This document shows, one piece after another, positions 49,111 through 56,804 of a stretch of DNA of 64,000 bases. Under the pieces are notes generated by a model, which worked only from the letters and a program-made list of their open reading frames with translations, was not told the DNA's origin and made no database searches. Position numbers and translations under genes: made by a program. The DNA comes from Flavobacterium sp. Root186 (GTDB lineage Bacteria; Bacteroidota; Bacteroidia; Flavobacteriales; Flavobacteriaceae): contig NZ_LMHW01000017.1 of NCBI RefSeq assembly GCF_001428525.1, positions 1 through 64,000 on the forward strand, written 5' to 3'. How positions within the stretch are numbered: the stretch's first letter is position 1; the number at the start of each line of letters is the position of its first letter.

Positions 49111-49223
49111 GGCGTAGTTAAATGATTTTGAAATAGCTTCAAAAATACTAATTAAATTATGAAACATTATTTAAATGAAATGTTAATGGTTCTTTTGGAA
49201 GCTGCTTTTTATAAAATATTGAA

Positions 49224-49257
49224 TAAAAAAAGAGCGTATTAAAACTTAATACGCTCT
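49224..49257 (-). terminator. Terminator of the His/Asp-rich protein gene
   Basis: AGAGCGTATTAA pairs perfectly with TTAATACGCTCT around a 3-nt loop. On the minus strand seven T follow. Confidence 0.85.
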
Positions 49258-49270
49258 CATGCTTGATTTA

Positions 49271-49789
49271 TTATCTTCTTCCGTGACCGCGACCGTGATC
49301 ATCATCGTCATGATCGTGTCTATCATGTTTTCCGTGGTGTTTGTCGTGTTTATCATAATGTCTGTGATCTCTGTGATCATTACGACGGTCGTTGTAACCA
49401 TAAACCGGTCTTGCTTTGTAAGGTCTTTGCGGTGCACCGTGGTATCCTTTATAGTATCTTACTCTATGACGATCGAAGTAAGTGTAAGGAGTTCTTCCGT
49501 GATAATCAGTTAAAACTACTTTGTAACCTCCGTATAAATCATAATTTCTGTATTGTCTTGGTAAGTAAGTTGTTCTAACCCATCTTCCTCCTCCAAAATA
49601 GATGAATTGTGATGCACGTACATCATAATAAGCTTCAATATCTGGAAGATAGTAATATTCCATTTCAGAATATCCTGCAGGCCCCCAAGCTGGAGGAGTT
49701 CCTATATTAACGTTAATTGATACCTGAGCTTGTGTGGCATTTGCAACCAAAAGAAATAATCCGGCGATTGCTATTTTAATTGTTTTCAT
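49271..49789 (-). CDS. Secreted protein with His/Asp-rich C-terminus
   Basis: 172 aa. The signal peptide MKTIKIAIAGLFLLVANATQAQ precedes a Tyr/Pro/Gly-rich central part (PPAWGPAGYSEMEYYYLPDIEAYYDVRASQFIYFGGGRW), a compact beta structure seen in many flavobacterial exported proteins. The last 45 residues alternate Arg, Asp and His (for example KHDKHHGKHDRHDHDDDDHG), so metal binding in the envelope is plausible but unproven. A TATTTTTG -7-like box is at 49842-49849 on this strand; no proper -33 is seen. Confidence 0.75.
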   Translation of the reverse strand: MKTIKIAIAGLFLLVANATQAQVSINVNIGTPPAWGPAGYSEMEYYYLPDIEAYYDVRASQFIYFGGGRWVRTTYLPRQYRNYDLYGGYKVVLTDYHGRTPYTYFDRHRVRYYKGYHGAPQRPYKARPVYGYNDRRNDHRDHRHYDKHDKHHGKHDRHDHDDDDHGRGHGRR

Positions 49790-49983
49790 CTTTTCTAAAG
49801 TTTAATGTTAATCTTTGTTTAAGGATTTTCATATACCGTGCCAAAAATAAAACGCAATTGTATTTCATCGGATAAATTATGCTTTTTAGCGATTCGAATG
49901 AAGCTAAATATTCTGTAAAATATTGATTTTTAAAGTGTTTTATAGAGTTTGAATAATCTAAAAAAAATCTAAATATTTTTTGA

Positions 49984-51813
49984 TTATCTATAATCGACAA
50001 CTCTGGGTTTGGCAAGCTCAAAACTCTGCAAACCATAATCTGTAGTTTCAAATGTATTGGTTTTGAAAACATTATCACCCTGAAAAGGAATACTTGGGTA
50101 ATATGACAGTGACAGCTGGAAATTACTAAAAACCAAATAGTCATTACTTATTAATAAGCCCAAAGTGATTTTTGAATACGGTTTGCTGTCGAACATGGCA
50201 TTTTTTGGACTGCCTAAAAATGCAATGGTATAATTAAAAAACGGATTTAAACGAAATCCCCAAAGTGCATATGGAGAATACGTTTGTGTCTGCAAGGATA
50301 AAACAGTTTTACTGGTTCCGTATAATGCGCTGTTAAATCCTGCGAGACCATTTCGTTCGTTTATATTGAGTTCATCTCCAATTATTTCCTCGCGATTTGC
50401 GCCAATAACCACTCTTGGGTTTACGAATTGTCTTAATTTCCAGGTTCCAAGATTAAAAAGTTTTGTAAAATAATTCGATTCCAATAAATAAGCGGTCTGA
50501 TAGGTTTTGGATTGATGAAAATAGGTTCCGGCTTCAAAATTCATACTCAAAAAACCTAACCTGTAATAATTTCCAAAAGAAAATTGTGCACCAGCGTAAG
50601 GTCTCCAAATCGTATTTTTATATTGATATCCAAATGTGATTCCGTAAATACGGCCAATTGGAACGTCTTCTGTCTGACCATTTCTAAAAATATAATTGTC
50701 TTTTATAAATTTTCGTCTGTTTAATCCAACGCCCATTAAAAGCAGTTTTTCATCTGAATAAAAATTAGTTGGATCATATAAGGAATCAGGAGATTCGCTG
50801 TAATTCACATTTAAAAAACGTGCCGATGTAATTAAATTGGTAATCGCTTCATTATCATCTTCATAAACTTTTGTGGCTTTTCCAGCCCAAACATCCTGAA
50901 AATTATTTTTAAATGTCTGAAATGCATAGCTCATATCTGGAGCCTGCAACGAATCTTTCCTGAAGTTCTGTCCAACAAAAACACCACCTGCCCATTTAGT
51001 TAAAGGCGAATAGAAATCTCTTTCAATATCAATACTTTTAGTATAATTATTGTCTAAGTCCATGTTGTAATGCAATGTAGTCCCTATATAGGTGTTTTTT
51101 ATATTTGGAACTGTATACGTAACATCATTACCATTTGCGCCATCATCAAACCGATTAGTGAAACGATATTCGAGCTGCTGCCCAGTGCCGAAAAAATCTT
51201 TTTCTTTAAATCCTACGCCAACTCTGCTGCTCGAAATTGAAAACCTCGGAATAGTACTCCAGGAATCTAAAACCCTAATAGTAACATCAACAGAATCTGA
51301 TGCCGGACTGGCTAATTCGTTAGAAATCCTGACGGCCGTAACATATCTCTGAGCACGAATTAAACGCTCTGTTTCCTGTACTTTATAAGAATCGTAAGGA
51401 GTATTTCTTTTAAATAAAAGAAGATTATGGATCGCTATTTTTTTTGTTTTTAAATGTAGTTTGTTTCCGGTTCGTTCTCCCCAATTTTTTGGCTGTACAG
51501 TACTATCTGTAATGGAATGCCCAAAAGGGTCAAGTGTTACAATATTGATTTTTCGAATGATTTTGCCTTCATAACTTTGAGAATCACTTGGTTCAATAAC
51601 TTCTCTTTTTTTAGCTTTTTTTGATCTAAACAGAAGTTTATGTAAGGTTTGAGTGAATTTATTTTTCTTAGAATAGTTTTTTATTTTAGTATAAATCTCT
51701 GTACTGTCCTTTTTGGGAGGATTCTCTTTCTTTGTTTTATCTGTCTGCGCACTAATGCTTTGAAAACAAAAGCATAAGAAAATAAAAATAACTATTTTTT
51801 TACTTGATAACAT
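49984..51813 (-). CDS. BamA/TamA-like outer-membrane protein
   Basis: 609 aa. A signal peptide (ends SISAQ near residue 23) is followed by a Lys-rich spacer and one POTRA-like alpha/beta module (about 70-170, GKIIRKINIVTLDPFG..., YKVQETERLIRAQRYVTAVRI). The rest (180-609) is a beta-barrel with alternating aromatic strands, ending in an aromatic-rich NFQLSLSYYPSIPFQGDN region and a short tail. The layout resembles Omp85 proteins but with fewer POTRA domains than BamA, so insertion or secretion of outer-membrane proteins is plausible. Not essential BamA. Confidence 0.65.
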   Translation of the reverse strand: MLSSKKIVIFIFLCFCFQSISAQTDKTKKENPPKKDSTEIYTKIKNYSKKNKFTQTLHKLLFRSKKAKKREVIEPSDSQSYEGKIIRKINIVTLDPFGHSITDSTVQPKNWGERTGNKLHLKTKKIAIHNLLLFKRNTPYDSYKVQETERLIRAQRYVTAVRISNELASPASDSVDVTIRVLDSWSTIPRFSISSSRVGVGFKEKDFFGTGQQLEYRFTNRFDDGANGNDVTYTVPNIKNTYIGTTLHYNMDLDNNYTKSIDIERDFYSPLTKWAGGVFVGQNFRKDSLQAPDMSYAFQTFKNNFQDVWAGKATKVYEDDNEAITNLITSARFLNVNYSESPDSLYDPTNFYSDEKLLLMGVGLNRRKFIKDNYIFRNGQTEDVPIGRIYGITFGYQYKNTIWRPYAGAQFSFGNYYRLGFLSMNFEAGTYFHQSKTYQTAYLLESNYFTKLFNLGTWKLRQFVNPRVVIGANREEIIGDELNINERNGLAGFNSALYGTSKTVLSLQTQTYSPYALWGFRLNPFFNYTIAFLGSPKNAMFDSKPYSKITLGLLISNDYLVFSNFQLSLSYYPSIPFQGDNVFKTNTFETTDYGLQSFELAKPRVVDYR

Positions 51814-51900
51814 TCAGATGGATTTAAACTTATTTTAAAGGCTATTATTCTATGAATTTAAGATAAATAACACGATTATTTTTAAAATCAATACATTATT

Positions 51901-53001
51901 TTACTCTTGTACTTTAGCTCTGCGAACTCTCCAGGTAAATCTTCTCGGAATATGATTTCCCATTAAATAGCCCCACGGTTCCAATGATTCTATTCTGTCA
52001 AATATAATTTTCAAAATTGCTAAAAGCGGAATTGCCAGAAACATACCCGAAACTCCGGCCGCCGCACCACCTACAATAATTCCCATAATCGAAACAAAAG
52101 CGTTTATTTCTACTTTTGAGTTAATAATTAAAGGCACAAGAAGATTATTATCAATTAACTGAACAATTACATTAACAATTAAAATTCCAACAATCACCGA
52201 TGTTTCTCCGGAACCGGTCAATGAAGCCAAAACGGTAATAATACCAGCAATTAAAATTCCGATATAAGGAACCAGGTTCAAAATTCCGGTTATCAATCCT
52301 AATAAAATGAAATATTTAATGCCAATAATCCAAAGTCCTAAACTCGTTAACACGGAAACTATAATCATTTCCAGTATTAAACTCACGATATAATTATTTA
52401 TCGAAACTTTGATTTGTGATAGAATATCTTTTAAAGCAGAATGATTTTCTTTACTTATTAATTTGGCCAAAAACAACTTGAAATGCTCTTTATATATAAG
52501 AAACAGAAACGTATAAATTACAATAATAGTACTGTCTAAAAGAAGATCACTTATGGATATTATAGCCGAACCTAAAGTTGCATTTCCGTTTTTTACAGAG
52601 TCTTTTGTAACAGTGTCGAGATATTTTTTTTGTTCGCCAATACTTATCTGGAAATTTTCTCTGATAAATTTGTGAATTTCAATTATAAAGGAGTTGGCAT
52701 TTTTTTTAATAGTCTCAAAATCACTTGCCATATTAGTAACCTGATAGGAGATGAAAATAAGTATTCCACCAATGAATGCGAGAAAAATTAAAACGCAGAT
52801 TATCGCCGCAAGATGTCTGGGAAACTTAAATTTTGTATTTAAAAAGGTAAAAACTGGTAGTAGTAAAACCGCAAACAAAAATGCTAATAGAACCGGAGTA
52901 AGAATGTCTTTGGTAATACAAAAAATATAAGCAAATGAAATTAAGCTTACTAAGATACACGCAAGTTTTGCATAAAACGGCAACTTTATGGGATGAATCA
53001 T
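51901..53001 (-). CDS. AI-2E family transporter
   Basis: 366 aa, about eight membrane helices with a long periplasmic or cytoplasmic segment at 95-155. The C-terminal half has the characteristic LLGLITGILNLVPYIGILIAGI and NNLLVPLIINSKVEINAFVSIMGIIVGG segments of the AI-2E (YdiK/TqsA/YhhQ-like) family. Members include AI-2 exporters and Na+/H+ antiporters, so the substrate is open. It lies 111 bp downstream of the MscS gene on the same strand. Confidence 0.85.
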   Translation of the reverse strand: MIHPIKLPFYAKLACILVSLISFAYIFCITKDILTPVLLAFLFAVLLLPVFTFLNTKFKFPRHLAAIICVLIFLAFIGGILIFISYQVTNMASDFETIKKNANSFIIEIHKFIRENFQISIGEQKKYLDTVTKDSVKNGNATLGSAIISISDLLLDSTIIVIYTFLFLIYKEHFKLFLAKLISKENHSALKDILSQIKVSINNYIVSLILEMIIVSVLTSLGLWIIGIKYFILLGLITGILNLVPYIGILIAGIITVLASLTGSGETSVIVGILIVNVIVQLIDNNLLVPLIINSKVEINAFVSIMGIIVGGAAAGVSGMFLAIPLLAILKIIFDRIESLEPWGYLMGNHIPRRFTWRVRRAKVQE

Positions 53002-53112
53002 TTTGGATGAAATTTTTTGATAATGTATAATTGGTTAAGCAAATATTATAATTTCTCTAAATTATAACGTTTTAGCTTTTTAGTTATACTTTATAAAATT
53101 CCCATTCAAAAA

Positions 53113-53643
53113 TTAATCAAAAAATTCTTTCTCTTCGTAGTGTGCCGGCATAATAGAAATTCCCTTTTGCAGCAGTAAATTATTGGGGAAAATAATCTTT
53201 TCGCCTTCTTTTGTTCTCAGGCTGATATGAAAAGTATTAATGTCTTCTATTTCAGCCTCAATTGGAAAATCTTTATCGTGAATTTTTATGGTATCGCCAA
53301 TTCTAAAAGGAAATGAAAAGAACAAAATCATTCCCGAAGTAATATTGCTTAAAATTGACCATTGTGCAAACATTGCAACGCCAATAACGGTTGCAATAGA
53401 GGAGACTGTTAAAAAAATATCCTCGGTATTAACCCCCCAAATCACAATTAAACTAAGCGCTACCAAAATATTCATCAAAATATGAATGTATTTAATAACG
53501 AGATTAGTACGATGTTCTAATAACTGACTTGAAGATGCGAAGCGTCGGATTAATTTGGCAACAATCATTCTTAAAGCGATTAAAGCAATAATAAGAATAA
53601 AAGTTGCAAATATTTCCTGAGTATATCCTTTAAAAGAAAACAT
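53113..53643 (-). CDS. Small mechanosensitive channel (MscS family)
   Basis: 176 aa. Two helices (10-28, 48-68) and a pore-lining third helix (about 80-112, GVAMFAQWSILSNITSGMILFFSFPF) are followed by the MscS beta domain (IGDTIKIHDKDFPIEAEIEDINTFHISLRT, IFPNNLLLQKGI). The C-terminal alpha/beta vestibule of E. coli MscS (286 aa) is missing. The protein is a compact MscS-type osmotic release valve in the cytoplasmic membrane. It starts 10 bp after maf, so it belongs to that operon. Confidence 0.8.
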   Translation of the reverse strand: MFSFKGYTQEIFATFILIIALIALRMIVAKLIRRFASSSQLLEHRTNLVIKYIHILMNILVALSLIVIWGVNTEDIFLTVSSIATVIGVAMFAQWSILSNITSGMILFFSFPFRIGDTIKIHDKDFPIEAEIEDINTFHISLRTKEGEKIIFPNNLLLQKGISIMPAHYEEKEFFD

Positions 53644-53653
53644 AAATAAATTT

Positions 53654-54238
53654 TTACACTAAAGTACTCAAATATTCGTAAACTTTAGCCGTTGGAAGTC
53701 CCATAACATTGGTATAAGAACCTTCTACTTTTGTAACTGCCATGAAACCAAACCATTCCTGAATGCCATAAGCACCAGCTTTATCATAAGGTTTATAATT
53801 TTCGATATAATATAAAATCGCTTCATCAGATAAATCTTTGAAAGTAACTTTTGTAATATCATGTAAAAGGGTAGAAGCAGTATTGTTTTGAAAACAAACA
53901 GACGTAATCACTTCATGTGTTGTATTCGACATTGATTTGATCATTTCAAAAGCATCTTCGGCACTTTTTGGTTTTCCTAAAGCCTTATTTTGATGCCAGA
54001 CAATTGTGTCGCTTGTTACTAGTATTTCATTTTCTTTTAATTCATCCTTTAAAGCATCGGCTTTTAGCTGTGCCAGAAAATCAGTTATTTCAACTGCTTT
54101 TAATTCAGGTGGATAAATTTCTTCAACTTCTTTTAAGCGAATTTCAAAATCAAGATCTAAATCCTTAAAAAACTGCTGTCTGCGAGGTGACCCTGAAGCC
54201 AGGATAATTTTATATTTTTTGAGTTTTTCTTTAAGCAT
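53654..54238 (-). CDS. maf: Maf-like nucleoside triphosphate pyrophosphatase
   Basis: 194 aa. The Maf signature ILASGSPRRQQFFKDL is at residues 13-28, and VTSDTIVWHQNKALGKPKSAEDAFEM is the second conserved block; GAYGIQEWFGFMAVTKVEGSYTNVMGLP is the third. Maf proteins hydrolyse dTTP/UTP or modified nucleotides, cytoplasmic. The start overlaps the prenyltransferase gene end by 8 nt, so translation is coupled. Confidence 0.92.
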   Translation of the reverse strand: MLKEKLKKYKIILASGSPRRQQFFKDLDLDFEIRLKEVEEIYPPELKAVEITDFLAQLKADALKDELKENEILVTSDTIVWHQNKALGKPKSAEDAFEMIKSMSNTTHEVITSVCFQNNTASTLLHDITKVTFKDLSDEAILYYIENYKPYDKAGAYGIQEWFGFMAVTKVEGSYTNVMGLPTAKVYEYLSTLV

Positions 54239-55166
54239 GGTTTTGAAGGTATTGATGATTTAAGCTGATAATAAGAATTGATAAAATTCCGAAGAATAAA
54301 ATTAATTTTAAGACAGTACTTAAATGGTGAAAATCATTTTTTGTTTTGGCACTGAATATTTTGACAATAAAATATAATAAAGGTGCTAAAACAAAAGCAA
54401 ACGTATAAAACGTGACTATGAAAAGATTATTTTCAAAGAAATACTTATTAATGTAAAGCAGGCATAAAATAAAAGGAATTATAGCAAATCCCAGTGCAAT
54501 TTTCGCTGCTCTGTTTTTTCCAATGGCAATTGGTAAAGTATTCATTCCTTGATTGTAATCTCCATCCATATCTTCAATATCTTTAACTATTTCACGCACA
54601 AAATTGATCATAAATGCAAAAAGGGCATAATCTGTCAAAATAGAAAAGAAACTGGCCATTTGTGCTTTATTCTCTAAAGTAGTAGCCGGAAAAAGATCAA
54701 AAACACCAATTATCAAAACACTTATAGCAAGTAAAGCCGCCACTACAAAATTCCCTAAAATCATAATTGATTTTAAAGTTGTAGAATAGAAATAAAGTAA
54801 AGATGCAATTAGAATAAAAAGCGAGGCAAATGTTGGTCTTAAAATTATGTTTGCCAAAATAAAACCAATTGCAACGCCGGTAACATTAAGTCCGATATAA
54901 ATATTAAACGCCGCCGTTTCAGAAATTCCTTTGCCAATTACAACATCCTGAGGTTTATTAATGGTATCTGTTGCAATATCATAAATATTGTTAATGACAT
55001 AACCCGCTGCAGCCAATAAAACGGTACTTAAAACTAAAAGCGCATATTGCCAGTCTGCTAAAGCCAGCGGAATATCCTGCTGTTTTAAAAAAGCATAACG
55101 AAATAAAACCTGCATAAAAGCAAGCATGAGTAGATTTTTATATCGAATTAGTTTTAGGTATTTCAT
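54231..55166 (-). CDS. UbiA-family prenyltransferase (GGGP-transferase-like)
   Basis: 311 aa from the ATG at 55166 (an ATG at 55190 adds eight unconserved residues). About nine membrane helices. The Asp-rich motif NNIYDIATDTINKPQD (about 60-75) binds Mg-diphosphate; the second, DIEDMDGDYNQGMNTLPI, is near residue 190. The closest family by pattern is geranylgeranylglycerol-phosphate geranylgeranyltransferase, an archaeal-lipid-type enzyme widely annotated in Flavobacteriia, but the true substrate may be a quinone precursor. Cotranscribed with maf. Confidence 0.82.
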   Translation of the reverse strand: MKYLKLIRYKNLLMLAFMQVLFRYAFLKQQDIPLALADWQYALLVLSTVLLAAAGYVINNIYDIATDTINKPQDVVIGKGISETAAFNIYIGLNVTGVAIGFILANIILRPTFASLFILIASLLYFYSTTLKSIMILGNFVVAALLAISVLIIGVFDLFPATTLENKAQMASFFSILTDYALFAFMINFVREIVKDIEDMDGDYNQGMNTLPIAIGKNRAAKIALGFAIIPFILCLLYINKYFFENNLFIVTFYTFAFVLAPLLYFIVKIFSAKTKNDFHHLSTVLKLILFFGILSILIISLNHQYLQNHA

Positions 55167-55173
55167 TTTTTTA

Positions 55174-55215
55174 GAGTTACAAAGGTTCAAAGGGGCAAAG
55201 GCTCAGAGGTTTTTT
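55174..55215. repeat. CCTTTG-rich dispersed repeat, copy 2
   Basis: On the minus strand, CCTTTG occurs twice and CCTCTGAG precedes it, as in the element at 40371-40410 in opposite orientation. It lies in the 86-bp gap between the prenyltransferase and the KdsC-like gene. Confidence 0.5.
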
Positions 55216-55252
55216 ATAATTGATTAATTTACCATTAACAATTCACAATTAA

Positions 55253-55780
55253 TTAATCGTGCTGCCCATTAAAATGTTCCATCCATTTTCCCTGCACTTT
55301 CATTACTTGCTCGATAACGTCACGTGCAGCACCTTTTCCGCCTTTTACGTGTGAAATATAACGGCAGATATTCTTGATTTCAGGGCTTGCGTCTTGCGGA
55401 CAAGCTGGTAAACCTACTAATTTCATAACATGATAATCCGGAATATCGTCTCCCATATATAAAACCTGTTCTGGTTTAATATTGTAAGAATCAGTGTATT
55501 CTTTGAATGTTTTCACTTTATCAGGAGTTCCTAAATGAATATCCGTAATTCCTAAATTACGCAGTCTTACGCGAACGCCTTCGTTGCTTCCGCCAGAAAT
55601 AATGCAGACATGATAACCGCTTTCTACAGCCGCTTTCATGGCGTAACCGTCACGAATATTCATTGTACGAAGAATTTCTCCTTCTGTGGTTACAAAAACT
55701 GAACTGTCTGTAAGTACGCCATCAACATCAAAAATAAATGTTGTAATGTCGTTCATCATTTCTTTATAACTTTTTGCCAT
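55253..55780 (-). CDS. KdsC-type HAD phosphatase
   Basis: 175 aa. HAD motif I is FIFDVDGVLTDSSV (D18, D20). IISGGSNEGVRVRLRNLGI, GTPDKVKTFKEY and YMGDDIPDYHVMKLVGLPACPQDA are the KdsC signatures, which lacks a cap domain and works as a tetramer. KdsC removes the phosphate of KDO-8-phosphate in lipopolysaccharide synthesis; orthologues in Flavobacteriia are often so annotated. The start ATG at 55780 overlaps the DUF2520 gene by 17 nt. Confidence 0.85.
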   Translation of the reverse strand: MAKSYKEMMNDITTFIFDVDGVLTDSSVFVTTEGEILRTMNIRDGYAMKAAVESGYHVCIISGGSNEGVRVRLRNLGITDIHLGTPDKVKTFKEYTDSYNIKPEQVLYMGDDIPDYHVMKLVGLPACPQDASPEIKNICRYISHVKGGKGAARDVIEQVMKVQGKWMEHFNGQHD

Positions 55781-56525
55781 TATGCTGTATAGATTGTGTT
55801 AGTATTTTATAAATGTTTTTTTGATTTTCGTTTGTGATAAAATTCAGGTGAGCATCGGTTGTGACAGAATCGTGGCGTTTTGCAGGACCGGTCTGAGCGT
55901 AAACTGGATCTAAAGTTTTTATTTTTTCGGCAGTTTCCTGAATCAAAGGTTTTAAAACTTCAAAAGGAACTTCGTGTTCTTCGCAGATTTCCTGCCCAAT
56001 TTGGTACAAATGATTCGTGAAATTATTGACAAAAACGGCCGCAATATGTAAAGCCTTTCTTTGTTCAGAACTTATAGGAAAAACAGCTTTTGAAATGCTT
56101 TGTGCTGTATCTTCTAAAATTTTATAATCATTCTGATTTTCAGTTTCCAAACAAATCGGAATTATTGAAAAATCGACTTCTTTATTTTTAGAAAATGTTT
56201 GCAAGGGATAAAAAACACCTTTTCTGTTTTTTGAATCTAATACATCAATTGAAGTTGTTCCTGAAGTATGAACAACTAATTGATTTTCAAAAGGTAATTG
56301 ATTTGAAACTTCAGCAATAGCGTTATCAGAAACCGAAATAATATATAAATCTGCATCTTTTAAAGCTGAATATTCGGTTACGATTTTGGCTGAATCCAAA
56401 AGATGACTCAAAGCTTCTTTTTTTCTTGAAAAAGCCTGTACAATTTCAACAAGAGAACTTGCAGAAAAAGCTTTTACTAAATGCTGTGCGACGTTTCCGG
56501 AACCAATAATTGTTATTCGAATCAT
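55764..56525 (-). CDS. Rossmann-fold/DUF2520 protein
   Basis: 253 aa. An N-terminal nucleotide-binding ITIIGSGNVAQHLVKAFS (3-20) is followed by an F420/6PGDH-like Rossmann domain (VVHTSGTTSIDVL, GVFYPLQTFSKNKEVDF) and a helical C-terminal DUF2520 domain (HIAAVFVNNFTNHLY, ETAEKIK, PAKRHDSVTTDAHL). The fold is that of ketopantoate-reductase/proline-dehydrogenase relatives, so an NAD(P)-dependent oxidoreductase is plausible, but no substrate is known. First gene of the operon leading to KdsC, prenyltransferase, maf and mscS. Confidence 0.85.
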   Translation of the reverse strand: MIRITIIGSGNVAQHLVKAFSASSLVEIVQAFSRKKEALSHLLDSAKIVTEYSALKDADLYIISVSDNAIAEVSNQLPFENQLVVHTSGTTSIDVLDSKNRKGVFYPLQTFSKNKEVDFSIIPICLETENQNDYKILEDTAQSISKAVFPISSEQRKALHIAAVFVNNFTNHLYQIGQEICEEHEVPFEVLKPLIQETAEKIKTLDPVYAQTGPAKRHDSVTTDAHLNFITNENQKNIYKILTQSIQHNGKKL

Positions 56526-56578
56526 AATCGCAAAATTAACATTATTTTTTCTAAAGAAAATAAGGTAGTAGAAAGTTT

Positions 56579-56698
56579 GGTCACGGATTAAACAGATTAA
56601 ACTGATTTCTATTTAGTTATCTATTATTTTAATCAAAAACAACAAAGATTTAAGAAACAAAAATAAAATAATCCGTTCAATCTGTTTAATCTGTGACC
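56579..56698. repeat. Imperfect 29-bp inverted repeat (MITE-like)
   Basis: The left arm (56579-56607, begins GGTCACGGATTAAACAGATT) matches the reverse complement of the right arm (56670-56698) at 26 of 29 positions. A 62-nt spacer separates them. No gene is inside. The gap 56526-56804 otherwise holds only the ccsBA promoter region. Confidence 0.65.
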
Positions 56699-56765
56699 CA
56701 TAAACCAATCCTATTATTTGGTTTTTATTAACAAATAACATTTACCTCAAATCAACATTTTTAAG

Positions 56766-56773
56766 TATTTTTG
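56766..56773 (+). promoter_or_regulatory. Putative -7 element of ccsBA
   Basis: TATTTTTG fits TAnnTTTG. No TTG occurs 17-23 nt upstream, only TTA at 56742-56744 (21 nt), so the promoter is partial. Confidence 0.4.
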
Positions 56774-56804
56774 TGCCACTTTTATACAATGTAATTCCTT
56801 AAAA

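Noticed and set aside
49259..49513. Open plus-strand frame of 84 aa opposite the His/Asp-rich protein
   Set aside because: It is the antisense of a repetitive coding region. The minus strand has a signal peptide and terminator; the plus frame has neither.
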